The translations under genes and the position numbers were made by a program. From NCBI GenBank assembly GCA_003665825.1, contig QPFY01000006.1, forward strand, positions 1,488,001 through 1,552,000: a stretch of DNA of 64,000 bases, in the 5' to 3' direction. Under the pieces are notes generated by a model, which saw only the letters and a program-made list of their open reading frames with translations, was not told the origin of the DNA and made no database searches. Shown piece by piece: positions 13,001 through 24,359 of the stretch. Every line of letters begins with the position of its first letter. The first letter of the stretch is position 1. This stretch comes from Microbotryum silenes-acaulis. Its lineage: Eukaryota; Basidiomycota; Microbotryomycetes; Microbotryales; Microbotryaceae.

Positions 13001-13346
13001 ATCCGAATTTGGCGGCCCTCTTCTCCCTCTTCAACCTCTTTTCCCTCTCCGCAGGTGATTCACCAGGTGCAGGTTTCCATCCCCCCTTACCCTCCTCATC
13101 CATCCCTTTAGATTCCAAGGCTCGATCACCTTTCGTACTCAACGGCGGCGCGGAAATCAAACTCGATGTCGAAGCCACTGGATCTAAAATGGGATCCTCT
13201 TCGACTAGGAAAGCTTTTCGTTTATTCTTCCTTTGTTGAATCTTGAGTGCGACATCATCCAATGCTCGTTCTTCCAAAGGTAAGACGGTTGAAATTCCAT
13301 TCGGGACGGTCGTCGAGGTGGGGTCAAAGCGTTTGATGTTGAACAT
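10032..13346 (-). CDS. DBP6: DEAD-box ATP-dependent RNA helicase Dbp6 (DDX51 type), 60S ribosome assembly
   Basis: Dbp6 is a nucleolar RNA helicase needed early in large-subunit assembly. Four exons, 11687-13346, 11470-11612, 10444-11405 and 10032-10374, give 1035 residues starting MFNIKRFDP. Motifs in order: APTGSGKT (585-592), PTRDL, TPGRL, DEAD (705-708), SAT (779-781), SRGID and HRVGRTARAG. The helicase core is therefore complete. The first 550 residues are a basic, Lys/Glu-rich extension much longer than in yeast. It holds two near-identical copies of a 26-residue unit (residues 90-115 and 155-180) beginning WKPAPGESPAEREKR. An insert of about 45 residues lies between motifs II and III, which fits Dbp6/DDX51 rather than other DEAD proteins. 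An upstream ATG at 13400 is in frame, but MFNIKRFDP matches the family start better. Confidence 0.9.
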
Positions 13347-13993
13347 CTTGGGAGAGGGTCTGGGACGTAGATGCGGTAGATACGGGTGAGATAAAAGCAC
13401 AACCTCCTATAGTGGTGTGGTTGCTGTAACAGGTCGCGAAAAAAAGTGGGGGTCAGTTCAAAGTGGTCCGATCGATCCCAAAAGTGATTTGGCTCCCGAC
13501 GGAGATCGCGCAGGAGCGAGGAGCGGAGCAAACCAAGTGGGTAAAGAAAGGTGTTTGAAGCACACCTTACGGACGGTAGATTGGGACTTTTGATGATATC
13601 ACTATCCGGGTAGGCTCGTGGACAGTTACGAGGCTCCTACACGGTCCAAAGTTGCGAGTGATCGTGTCCAGAAGCGGAGAGTCGAATCGATGCCTGCGAA
13701 GTTGGTCGTCACTTTCCGCCATTTTGCGCTTGGACCCGCTTGCCGAGTTGGCACGTGATCAATTGACGCAACGGCGGCCCCCTCACCACTGTCTTCCAGT
13801 CCAACCATTGTACAAAGATCTGGGACTCTGGGTACACTGTGAATTGCGAAAATAACAGAAACCCAGACGAAAGGACCTATCAGAACACATGGGGCAACCA
13901 GGAAAGTTTGCTCAAAGCTTGACATTTATCTTTTGGTTCCTCAACCACTCAGACCACCATGAGAACGGCCTAGGAGGGTGTCGATGCAAGCAA
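13347..13993. other. Intergenic: DBP6 promoter and UBX-gene 3' region
   Basis: About 650 bp with no supported gene. Both flanking genes are on the minus strand, so it holds the DBP6 5' region and the end of the UBX-protein transcript. A 99-codon minus-strand frame here has no recognisable motif and is left out. Confidence 0.5.
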
Positions 13994-15749
13994 TCATAGG
14001 ATTGTTATCACGGACAACATTTCCTTCAAAGAGTCAGTGAACCGTTCTTTTCCTCGACGACGAGGACGTTGTAGAAATTTATAACGCACCGAAGGCGCCA
14101 AACCCAACTCGGACATCGTCTTGCCGTACTCGCTCGGCGAGTAAGTTTTCCTACAACACCACCCAAAGCAAACACAAAGGGTCAGCCCAGTAAAATCTTC
14201 AACTAACGCATCATACCATGACTGCAGCACTCACCTTGGGAATGCCGAACTCAAACTCGGTTCATCCAAGCCCGTCTGCCCCTGGATCCACTCGACCACC
14301 GCCCCCAGCGTCTCCGTCGAAGCTACAGCATGAACCAAAGGCGGGCCATCCGGTAACCTAATCTGCAACCTCGTCTGATCATACGTCTTGACGGGCGCAC
14401 TCGCACTCTTGAGCCCACCCGCATTCGTCCCCGCCGCGATTCCCGCCGCCTCCTCTCCAACATCGACGATCCCACCTTCCCTCAAAGCCTTCTCCTTCTT
14501 CGCCTTCTCCAACCTAGCCTTCTTATCCGCCTCGATCTGAGCCTTAATCGTCGCCCTCGCTTTCGCGTCCTCCAATTTATCCTTGGCCCTTTGCGCAGCC
14601 TCTTGTTGCGCCGCTTTGAGTTGTAGATCGGCCTTGATTTGCGCTTGGTCTTTACCGGCTTTACGACGAATCGCATCATTCTTCAAAGCTTCTTCGCGGT
14701 CCTTGGCTTGTTGGAGTTTCTTCTTGGTTATCATACGTTCTTGTAGCTGTGATTGGGAGGTACGGGGAAAAGGGGGGGGGGGGGGGGGGGGGGGATCTTT
14801 AGCGAGAGGCAAAAGGAAAGGAAAGTGGAGACAAAGTGCTCATTCCCATAATCGTAACCCACCTCGGCTAGTTTGGCCTTTCTTTCTTCCTCGGTCAAGG
14901 GGGCAATCTCTTCCGTCGACTGCCGAGTCATCGAACCAACCGAACGAACAAATCCAACGACATCAAAACCAAGAAACGAACCAACGTGAATCAGTGCGTA
15001 AAACTCTCCCGAACGCTCCTCTACTCGACAACCCTACCCCTCGTCCAATTACGCACCTCTTCAAAGTTCTCATGCCCACTCTTCTCTCCATGATAGCTTG
15101 CCAAAGCGTGGTTGCGAAAGCGTTTACCGCAGTCGGTGCAGGTCAGACTCTGTGGGGGAGAGGGGGTAAAGTTTTTTCGCCAAAGGGCGAGGAGCAAGGG
15201 GATAATTTCGGAGCATAAAACGGAGCGTAAAAAAAAATGACGCCAAAGAAAAGAAACATAGTCTTTCAACCCCCACCCCTTCTTTCTGGAATTGAAAACA
15301 CCTAAAAAAAACGTACCTTCGCCTCCGCCGCCCCACCAGGTGCACCTTCTTCATCCCCTTCCTCATGTTCCCCAACCCCCGTCGTAGTCTTCGCCGCTTC
15401 TTCAAATGGTACGTCCCAAAACCCGCTTGGTTCATTCGCGTGTTCATCAATGTAGTCCAACGCTTGGGAAAGACCGACGTTCTTCGTCGCTGAAAGGGCT
15501 TTGATCACCTGTTGGAGGTGGGTTGGAGGAGGTGTGGGAAGGTGTTTTGTGGGTGGGGAGGAGGGAACGATGATTGATTCGAAATAAGATGATTGATGAG
15601 CATGACCACGCGTTGCAAACCCAATCAGGAACACGACAAAGGGGAGCGCATACGTCAGCACCTCTCTCAAACACGTCGTATAGCTTATTGCTCGATCTTA
15701 CCTGCGCCTCAAAGAATCCCATCGATAACAAGGTTTCCTTGTCCGACAT
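13994..15749 (-). CDS. UBA / C2H2-like zinc finger / UBX domain protein, Cdc48-p97 adaptor (UBXN1-like)
   Basis: UBA-UBX proteins bring ubiquitylated clients to the Cdc48/p97 ATPase. Six exons (15702-15749, 15317-15508, 15057-15149, 14863-14919, 14235-14746, 13994-14150) give 352 residues. The UBA domain is split by intron 1 and reads LLSMGFFEAQ-VIKALSATKN, then LSQALDYIDEH (residues 7-40). A zinc finger follows at about 82-108: CTDCGKRFRNHALASYHGEK, then SGHENFEE, a type shared with fungal UBX and Otu1-like proteins. A charged coiled coil occupies about 130-235. The UBX domain covers the C-terminus, from TRLQIRLPDG to YKFLQRP, and keeps the FPR turn that contacts p97 (SSAFPRKTYS), which is itself split by the last intron. 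Intron 4 carries a 23-nt G/C run. Confidence 0.88.
14772..14794. repeat. 23-nt poly-G run inside an intron of the UBX gene
   Basis: An uninterrupted G run on the plus strand (C on the coding strand), between the acceptor at 14747 and the donor at 14862. Confidence 0.9.
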
Positions 15750-16107
15750 GATGCGTGATTGGGTGCGTTGGGATGAAGGTGTGGTGGTTGAAAGAAGAAA
15801 CGGGCGATTCGAGCGGGCCCAGGTTGGGATGATGTCAAGAGCGAAAGCCTCGTTCATTTTAGCCCGTTCGTGCCTTCGAGTCAGTTTGACGATCGACTCG
15901 GGCAAATTGACTAAATTCTCGATCCAATTCAGGGAAGCAAATGTTGACAAATCACTAGAATTACAGGAAACGGGATCTCGCACGACACCACAAACACCCC
16001 ACTGTGCTCGGAAAACCCTGCCAACCCCCTCGCCGCTCAATGACAAATCCATCCAAGCCCACCCCACCCACTGAACGCTCTCATCCCCATCGTTCACCCC
16101 AAGCCCC
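15750..16107. other. Intergenic: UBX-gene promoter
   Basis: About 360 bp between two minus-strand genes. I see no element beyond pyrimidine-rich stretches. Confidence 0.45.
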
Positions 16108-16796
16108 TCACTCAGGTCTTGGATAACCCCCTTCCCCCTCCTTATCGACCTTCAAAGTCTCGTGTCCCTCTTTGGCGCCTTGCTCGGTCTCTTGAGTAGC
16201 TCCAGCGGAAGGCTTGCTCATCGAAGTCCTTCGTTTACCACCGCCGCCGGGGGTAGAGGAGGGTTTGAAACTGAAAAAAAATGAATCGACGCGGTCAATC
16301 AGCTCGGTCAAGTTCTCTCCCCATAAAACCCTCTCCTTTCCGATGCATTCTCGTTGGGAGACGAAAAAGGGTACATTGAATCGGTCAAAGTTTCGAAACT
16401 CACTGAAGATGCTTCGGTGGCGAACTACCCAAATCGACATGACGTACTCCACCGACTTTGACTACGTGATTCCCCCGCCCCCCCCCCAAAAAAAGTGGTG
16501 AACCAAACGCAAAAAAAAAAACTGTTCTCAGTAAACCTTCTCACCACAACTTAGGGAACCTCATACCTCCTTTCCATCCCTCCGCAATCGAACTACTAGA
16601 CGTCGTACCGGCGCCCGGAAGGCGGTAAAACCCCACCCCCACCTTCCTTCCTCTCCGCCTCCCCTTCAACCTGCCCCACAATCTCTCCACCGTCGTCCGT
16701 TGTTCCCATACGTTTACTACATGGAACCCCAGAAGTGCTTTAATGGTACTAACCTGAAGCGGGGTATCCGGCGAGTAGATTGGGTGGGGAAGACAT
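16108..16796 (-). CDS. Unrecognised small basic protein, 137 residues
   Basis: I do not recognise this protein. Four exons (16754-16796, 16567-16716, 16404-16461, 16108-16270) join in phase from the ATG at 16796 (MSSPPNLLAGYPAS). The middle is basic (WEQRTTVERLWGRLKGRRRG) and followed by VGGVRHVDLGSSPPKHL; the tail is Gly/Ser/Glu-rich and ends GYPRPE. There is no signal peptide or membrane helix. The model is supported by four consistent splice pairs and an unbroken frame, not by homology. It lies between the UBX gene and SEC12 on the same strand. The intron at 16462-16566 carries a 10-nt poly-C run on the plus strand. A different first exon is possible. Confidence 0.45.
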
Positions 16797-17103
16797 GACT
16801 TTTGTTCGCTTTGTCCGAGTTGATGTGAAGTAGGGAGAGTGCGGCTGAAAGGTGGCGAGAGCGGCGCCGGTGTAAGAGTGAAAGCGGGCGGCAGCGGTCG
16901 GTCACGCGGTCACGAGGTACGTCGTCGTGAACGTGCGTCGTCTGACTCGAGCTTGGTCGAGGTCGGTGACCTCACTCGTTTTTCAAATTCACCGACCTTG
17001 AATTTGGTAAAGCACCTTTTGATGCAACACTGGGAAAAGTGGAAGACTATACAGCATAAAATAACCACGCTGGCTCTAGATCTCGTTTCATCACCCTCAA
17101 GCC
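16797..17103. other. Intergenic: promoter of the small basic protein and SEC12 3' region
   Basis: Just over 300 bp between two minus-strand genes. Nothing recognisable apart from base-skewed stretches. Confidence 0.4.
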
Positions 17104-18946
17104 CTACATGCCCACCGCCGCCCCCCTCCCCCTCCCCTCCTCCTCCCTCACCCCCTGCCCAACCCAAACGCCCTGAACCCAAACCGCCAGTCCCAAAACC
17201 ACCAAAGTCCACACCAACCCCATCTTCCAACCCTTTCCTTCAGTCCCCCTCTTATCCCTCGGCGGTACATGAATGATCCGTACCGAATTATCCGCTGAAC
17301 CTGAAACGACGAGGTGTCCGGAAGGGGAGAATTGTAAGGAAGTGACTGGAAAGCCGTGCGCGGAAAGGATGGTGACGATCGGTCGTAGTGTTTGAGCGTC
17401 TAGGACTCCTACTGATAGGTCCGAAGAACCGTACGCCAACATCGTTCCGTCCGAACTGTCTCACCCACATCATCACATCATCACATCAGCTTTTTCTAGC
17501 CCCGATCGATCACTCGTCCTAACGCTAGAACTAACCTGATGTCAAACGCCGTAATCGGCTTCATACTAACCGTTCTAGTCCTCTTCAACTTCCACTCTTT
17601 CGCATCCCAAACGCTCACGAAACTCTTTTTATCATTCTTGCCCGGTTTACGACTCCTCACTTTAGGGGTCGAATTAACGATCGTGTAGATATGATCTTTG
17701 GTGAGTTTTCGACCGAATTTGGCGGCGCGGAACGTGCACGATAGATGGGGGGCTACGGTGGGGCGTTCGATCACTTGTAGAGCGGAAAGAGGTTCGAATT
17801 TATCCTCGGGGACTTGGGTAGGCCAGATGCAGAGTTTATTGGCGCTGGCTCCGAGCACCTATCGCGACGGGTTCGAGAAAGGGCGGGCTTTGATCAGTTC
17901 TATCCCCCCGAAGGCTCTGCATTCCCCCCAAACCTGACTGACCATCGTAGCATCATCATGAAAATCGACATCAAACATCTCGTCACCATCGTACTCGATC
18001 GTCGGTAAAACCTCTTGCAATTCAGGAAAGGTCAACACGGAGAATTGACTATCCGTTGAACCCAAAGCGATCATATGGAGGTAGGGTTTCGTCCTCGCGA
18101 AAGCGGTAACTTTTTGATAGTGATCTTCTGAAGTCGAGCAAAGGATTTGTTTTCGTTTGTCGTAAATGATCCTACGGGGGTGACGATTAGGGTCAGCTTT
18201 TGGGAGTGGGGGAGGGTTTGAGGACACGGAGGGAGGGCCAAGTCACTCTTTGTCGGAATAGGTGAAAACTCTGAGGTTCTCATTCTTCCCCCGTGCGAGC
18301 GTTTGCGCATCCGAATTGATCCCCGCTACCAATGATTTCGTCTGATCATAAACACGATCAGCTATCATCTGAATCCCTCCCCCACATCTTCTCTCTCTCT
18401 CTCTCTCTCTCTCTCCCCGAACGGACCTCGGGTAAAACGACGATCGTCATCGGCGCATCTTCGGTCTTGGACAAGTCGTATTCGGTCTTGAGGCGAAATT
18501 GACGTTTTTCGAGGTCGATCTGATGCATACTCTGTTTCCAGGGAAGCAGAGGGAGTCAGCGCGCGGAGAACTGCAACGTCATCGAACGAGATGAAGGGGC
18601 GGGTCGGGGTTACGATTGCAGAGGAACTAGACCGAGAGCTGATGCTTTGAATAGAGTTGTTTACATCTTTGTCTTTGCGAAATATGATGAACTCACCAAC
18701 CTATTCTTGACTCCAGTCCTGGACGAACCCCCACCGCCTCCCAATACGATCGTCTCATCATCGACGAACGCCATCGCATACACTGTGAAGGAATCGTCAA
18801 CAGTTTGCTGAGTACAATATTCTGGTCTGGTTAGGAACGTACCAGAGTGGAGAGGACTGACCTGGGAAAGCAACGTCTAGACTCCAATGGTGTTTAGGCC
18901 CCCCCGGTTCGGCAGCGAGTAGCTCGGGAGTGGCGGCGGGTGGCAT
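17104..18946 (-). CDS. SEC12: Sec12-like guanine nucleotide exchange factor for Sar1, ER membrane
   Basis: Sec12 is an ER-anchored WD40 propeller that loads Sar1 with GTP and so starts COPII coat assembly. Seven exons (18862-18946, 18697-18782, 18427-18531, 18247-18368, 17943-18171, 17536-17858, 17104-17455) give 433 residues. The signature potassium-binding loop appears near residue 40 as VLGGGGGSSRTGVKNRL. Further blocks are LEKRQFRLKTEYDLSKTEDA, then MTIVVLPE, KSLVAGINSDAQ, FVSVWDAKEW, and the last blade SGHLVVSGSADNSVRII. A single membrane helix near the C-terminus (VWTLVVLGLAVWVQGVW) leaves a short lumenal tail, as expected. The gene is divergent from the RING-CH ligase gene across 420 bp that contain a duplicated segment. 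Confidence 0.87.
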
Positions 18947-19366
18947 CGTGGGTGGGTGCGATGATGCGAGTGGGTTGCGGATGTGGGGTGGGGGGTGGGG
19001 TGGGGGTTGGTGCGTAGTTGTGGGATGGGCGGGGTAAGTCAACGTGAGAAGGCGGTCAATGGCGTGAGCTGAACGTTTGACGTCGCGTCCGAGGAGAGCG
19101 CGTTCGGGGAGGCGCGTGCAGTCATTCATTGGCTTATTATACACGTTCGAAGTTTGGATTAGAAACTCATCTGACCCCTCCTCGATCATCGCTCGGGCCA
19201 GCACGTCCGAACGAGGCGCGTGCAGTCATTCATTGGCTTATTATACGCGTTGGAAATTTGGATTAGAAACTCGGAAATCGATCTGATCGACCCCTCCTCG
19301 ATCATCGCTCTCCCTCCCGAATCCCGATCCTCCCCCATCCCATCAACCGATCCCTAGTCTCAGCCC
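18947..19366. promoter_or_regulatory. Divergent promoter between SEC12 and the RING-CH gene
   Basis: This 420-bp gap holds both 5' regions. Its right half is built from two copies of one segment (19111-19194 and 19215-19310). Within each copy a CATTGGCTT core resembles a CCAAT box on the opposite strand (AAGCCAATG), so the duplication may have doubled a CCAAT-type site. That reading is inference. Confidence 0.5.
19111..19310 (+). repeat. Tandem duplication of an 84-96 bp promoter segment
   Basis: Copy 1 (19111-19194) and copy 2 (19215-19310) share GGCGCGTGCAGTCATTCATT, then GGCTTATTATAC, TTTGGATTAGAAACTC and CCCCTCCTCGATCATCGCTC. Copy 2 carries about 12 extra bases before the last block. The few other differences suggest a fairly recent duplication. 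Confidence 0.88.
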
Positions 19367-21513
19367 ATGTCGTCCTCCTCCAGTGCACCCTTCCTACGAC
19401 CACCCATCCCATCCGCCACCTCGTCCCCGTCGCCCTCCCAAGCACCTCAAGCACCCCACCACCACCCCTCTCATCACCCCCACGATAATGTCGACGATGA
19501 TGACCGTATGCTCTCTTCGTCGGAGCAAGATGCGAGAACGGCGAGCGCGAGCGCTAGGTCGATCGATCGCGCAAACAGACAGCAGCAGCAACAGCAACAA
19601 CAGCAACAACAGCAGCGGGGAGAACAGGATCATGATCACGAGCCGGCCGTAGCAGCTGCTTCTACCAACACCGAGATCCCATACGAGCACTCGAGTCATG
19701 CACACCTCCCCCACACCACTGCCACCGCCATCGCCGGCAGCCCACCGCCACCGTCCTCGACCACATCCCCATCGGCGACCTCCCCGCCGGCCGCCGCCTC
19801 GTCATCATCCTCGGCACCCTCCACCTCCACGGGATCAACCGCCCCCAGCGGTCGCCTTCGCGGTATCGCCGATATGAGGACCAAGACCTGTTGGGTCTGT
19901 TACGAGGACTCGTCCGATACACCGGGCAGGGATTTCGTTCATGCGTGCGAGTGTACGCTCGTCGCTCATACCGATGTCAGTACTCTTTTTCATCCCTTAC
20001 CTCACACTAGAGATCTACACTCACCCTTGGACTGTCTCCTCCAGTGCCTCCTGGCATGGGTTACGACCGATCAACTCAACAAATCGACCCCCGCGAAATG
20101 CCCCGTCTGCGCTACACCCTACGTCATCATCCAAGATCGATCGACCCTTCTCGCTCTCTACAAGCGCCTCCGACGACGATGGCACTCGCTCAGCATCGTC
20201 CTCGCTGGATCGGGTCTGGTCGCCGGTTTCGGTTTCGTCTCGGCGGCTTGGGGTGCTTGGGCGATCAAAACTTTTGCGGGAAATCAAGTCGCCCGCGCGT
20301 TGTTGCTGAGGCATGAGAGGATGCCGTGGAGGTATTGGCGTACGTGGGCGGCTATTCAGGCCTTTTCTTTTTCTTTTCTTCGACTCGGCACACCGACACT
20401 GACGCCCTCCTCTCTCTTCCCACAGTCAACCTCCCCCTGATCCCGCTGACCCTAATCCTCGCTCGCACGCCTTTGATCGACTCGCTCCTCCCCTTCCTCC
20501 CTCTCACCCTCGTCCTCTCGAACCATTCCTCCTCCTCCTCCTCCTCCTCCCTCCACTCCAGCCAAGACCCTCTAGGATTGGACAACCTCTCCCTCACCTA
20601 CCCACCATCCCCTACTCTATTATTATGCGCACTACCCTGGATTCGATTGGTCTACCTCCGTTTGAGGAAAAAGGTCTTTAAAGCCGTTTTGGGTCGCCGT
20701 GCACAACGTTTACAAGGTTTCGCTGGGATGTTGATGGACTTGCAAGAAGAGGTAGACGAGATCAATGCCCCACAGGGAGCGAACGTCTTAGCTCATCAAC
20801 CCGATCATCGTCGTCGAGGATTAGGTGCAGCACGTTTTCAAGTCGTCGCTGAAGTTCAACTCGAACAAATCGTACAACCCCAACCCGAACCCGCGGGAGG
20901 TGTTGTCGTACCTCCCCCAGCTGCTGGTGGTGGAGGTGGAGGAGCAGCGATCATTCAAAATCGACTACGACTCGGATTCGGTCGACTCACTTCTTTAATG
21001 ATCGGTGCTTTATTATTCCCCGCGATTTGTTCAACAGCCGGAACCGGTTTATTCTGGCTCGCTTCGAAAGGAGGTACCCAACCTAAATCAAGTTGGATTC
21101 GTTCCTTACGTCACATTTTAGGTGTACAATTCCTCCTAACCTCACCTTATGGTCCACTTTCAACTCTTACAAGGAAAACGAATTGGTTCTCCACCATATT
21201 GTTCCCTTCCTTCAATTCAACTTTCACTTCCTCGACTTCCAGCCCTCTAGATCCAATTTGGCTACGTAACGCTTATGGAGGTGGTATCGTACTCCTAATG
21301 AGGGACATGGTGGAATTGGTGATGGGTTGGTTCGAATTAAAGAGGGATCAAAGTCGAAGGATCGTTGGAAGACCTTTTGGGAATGGGTTGGAATTGGATC
21401 AGGCGCCGGTCGAGGTCGAGGACGGGGGGGCGCAGGGAGGGGAGAGTACCTTTAGTGGTGGTGGTAGGGATAGGGGGACGGGAAGGGAGGCGAGGGTACA
21501 TAATTTGTTGTAG
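19367..21513 (+). CDS. RING-CH (MARCH-type) zinc finger membrane E3 ubiquitin ligase
   Basis: RING-CH proteins are membrane ubiquitin ligases. Three exons (19367-19975, 20045-20339, 20426-21513) give 663 residues. The first 170 are low complexity, with a run of 12 Gln (19580-19615) and Ser/Pro/His tracts. The C4HC3 finger lies at about 175-240: CWVCYEDSSDTPG, HACEC, then AHTD-CLLAW rebuilt across intron 1, and AKCPVCATPYVI. Several membrane helices follow: LSIVLAGSGLVAGFGFVS, then YWLNLPLIPLTLIL rebuilt across intron 2, LTSLMIGALLFPAICSTAG and GGIVLLMRDMVELVMGW. The layout, with one N-terminal RING-CH and several helices, resembles MARCHF5-like fungal proteins rather than Doa10, which is much longer. 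Target and compartment are not visible from sequence. Confidence 0.85.
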
Positions 21514-22025
21514 AGCGTGTAGTGAGGAGGGGTTTGGGGGCTGATGTAACTTCTTTTGCATTTCGGCTTTCCTCGATACTCGATCGCGCGTGACGAGTGG
21601 AGGCTGATCGGATGGGCGAAGAGCTGGTTCAAGTTCGGGAATTTCGGAGAGCGGGCGTGATTTGCCAATAGTCTTGGATGAAGAGTGGTAAAAATTGAAG
21701 GTGGTAAAACCGTAATCGGAAAAGATTGGATCATTGGGTGCCCATCCTGGTCAAGATAGTGATATTGAAGAGCGCGGTCGGAAGGCGAGGGATGATAAAC
21801 GATAGACCCAATAACCAGCGGCAGTGGAGGGATGCAGACTGTACACAAGTTGACGTGTTTCGAACGGGATTTGCAGGGGGGCTTGTTGCCCACATTGGGG
21901 GGCGGAAACCGAGGCGCGTTCCGACGTCTGCGTGGCGGTGGGCGTTCGTGGCAGCACCTTCCCTGTTCCCTCCACACGAAGCCACACCCTGACCAGCGAA
22001 CCAATCTTGTGCTACACATCATATA
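21514..22025. other. Intergenic: RING-CH 3' region and promoter of the AT-hook gene
   Basis: About 510 bp between two plus-strand genes. Several small minus-strand frames have no motif and no splice support. I see nothing else here. Confidence 0.45.
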
Positions 22026-24122
22026 ATGGCCTCTTCCTCGTCGTCGTCAATGATCGTCAAAGCGGAGAGCACACCACCATCGTCGTCACTTGCGAAGAGG
22101 ATCGACACTCCATCAGAGGTCGCTTCCGCTGAAGCGGAGCGCGAAGAGGAAATGAACAACGACGAACAAGAAGAGAGGTTGGATCAGGAAGATGACGCTC
22201 GAGCCGCGATGGAGGAAGAGCGTCACAGAGTTACAACACCCTCCGCTCCAGCTCAAGCATCCGAGTCGCCCATCGCCATCCCGGCCTTGGCTCAAGCACC
22301 TCCAGCCCAACCTCTACCCGTTGGACCAGCCCCGTCAAGTATCGTCCCCACCGCCTTCATAAGCACCAATCCCCACTGGCGCCCTCCCCCACGCGTCGAC
22401 TGTGCCTTGTGCAAAGGCGGTGCCGCGCCTACGCCGGTCGACTCGTGGGATTTTCTCAGGACGAGGTGGCACAAGGTGCGTTTTCACAGATCATCCTCTT
22501 CTCGATCAACGTCTCTTTCCCGAGACTCATGGTTCTTTGGCGGTGTTTCAGACGTGTTCGAAGCATCACAGACCGAGCAAAGCGGAATACACACCTTTCC
22601 AAGATCTTTTGGATCGGTTGGAAACTCAAGTCGAACACAAGACGGATTTGATCGACCTCGAAGCGGCCTTCCTGGTTCCTGAATTGGTGCGTACCACAGC
22701 GTTCAACCAAGTCTCCTACCTCACTCGGATCTCATGTTCAAGCTCAACGCACAGGCCTCGATCCAAAACGTTCACCTCATACCCGATCTGCGCAACTTGC
22801 TCAAACCCCTCTCCACAACGTTCATCTCGGACCTCTCCCTCTCCTCTCGCTGGCACTTTGTCTACAAAGACGCTATCCCGACCAGTCACGGTCTCAAATT
22901 TCGTTACACGTGTTCCCAAACCTCTCGCAACGATCGTCCACGCGATGGGAAAAAAGCTCGCAAGACTGATCACAAACGTGAGGGAGGTCGAGTCGAAAAA
23001 TTCGCTTGTGGTGGAATGGTCAGTTTGATGTTCGATATGACGAATCGAGAGGTCGTCATTCATCTCGTTCATAAAGTTTGGCATGTGGTTTATGAGAAGA
23101 TGAGGGTCGTCGAACTTGATGTTTTGGGATGGGTGAGGGAGTTGATGGGGGAGAGTGATACGGATGAATCGATGATGGAAAAAATTGAAGAGAGGGCTAG
23201 GGAAGAGGGTATGGAGGGCGGCGTCAAAAGTACAAAGTATCAGATTAGGAGGTATATGGGTATTGTGGTGGAGGAGAGAAGGAAAGAGGGCAAAGGGAAG
23301 GGCAAAGGTGAGTGCAGTGTCCCTTGGTTTTGAGAGAAAGGGTTAAATCGCTGATGCTAAAAACTCCTGAGATCTCTCGCAGCAAAAGCAACAACTCCCG
23401 CATCAGAAGACGAGAACGAGCACGAACCAGGGCCAGGGCCAGGACCATCCACCCGAAAGCGTGGCAGACCTTCCCCTCCCCCCGTCGATCCAGTCCTACT
23501 CGCTCTATCGGCCTCTCAAACGCCCGAGCCAGTCGCAACTCGACCTCGACCGCAAAAAAAAGTGAGGACGCGTCGAAAGACCCAGCCTGCACATGCTTCG
23601 AATTCGAAATCGAGGGATGCTCAACCTTCGACTCCCAATCTCGACGTGAACGTCGAAAAAAACATTCCGACCCTCCCCGTACTACCACTCGATCCAACAC
23701 TACTGGACGTTGAAGTCCCTTCCAACGAAGCGATTTCACCCCCCACGAATACTACCGCGAATGCCTCCGTCAACGCGGCGATGTCCATCATACTGGGGAC
23801 GAATCATCAACCCCAAGCCACCATGGAGGATATTCAAGTCGCCCCCCATACTCCACAGCCTCTTTCGAATGGCCAGCCTACCCCCTCGACGCACCCTGTA
23901 AACAACCCCACCGACCTCCCAGTCTCCACCCCTTCCACTTCCGCAACTGCCTCCACCAATTCAACGCGTCAAGTATTCCCAACCGATTGGTCGAACCAAC
24001 AAGGGGCCTTGAAGGGATTGAGCGCTGAAGATCAGGACATGATGAATCGATTGCATCAGGCGAATGTGGATGCGACGTTGAGGGCCGCGGCGAGGGAGGT
24101 TAGGGAGACGAGTAGAGAGTGA
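22026..24122 (+). CDS. Putative DNA-binding protein with Cys/His domain and AT-hook
   Basis: Four exons (22026-22475, 22552-22686, 22755-23307, 23383-24122) give 625 residues. The N-terminus is acidic. Residues about 128-160 hold Cys/His pairs (DCALCKGG, RTRWHKTCSKHH). A second region near 230-290 (LKFRYTCSQTSR, EKFACGGMVSLMFDMTNREV, VIHLVHKVWH) has the Cys, Cys, His-x-x-x-x-His-like order seen in FLYWCH/WRKY-GCM1-type zinc folds. That resemblance is my inference from spacing only. A canonical AT-hook core, RKRGRP, lies at 23454-23471 near residue 405, followed by a basic stretch (QKKVRTRRKT). The C-terminal 200 residues are Pro/Thr/Ser-rich, ending in a short acidic-basic helix. It is most likely a chromatin-associated or transcription factor; I cannot name a specific family. 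Confidence 0.7.
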
Positions 24123-24359
24123 AAGGGGCTTGGGGTAGCGACTGAATAGGTTGTACATGTCAAGTTATCTGCTGCTTTTTTGGTAGACTCCCGTCGGATC
24201 ACAATTCGAGGAGCGTAGCCTCTCGAATGTAGTATCGGTCCGCTCAAAGGATAAATGCTATGTTGTCGTCAAAGATTGCAGAAAAGGGGAAAAAAAAGAG
24301 ATGTATTCTACGATGGAACGTGTTATGCAGCGACCGTGAATAAGGGATACCCCCACTCT

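Noticed and set aside
22402..23028. A 208-codon plus-strand frame inside the AT-hook gene
   Set aside because: It is an out-of-phase reading of exons and introns of the spliced gene; only fragments of it share the true coding frame.
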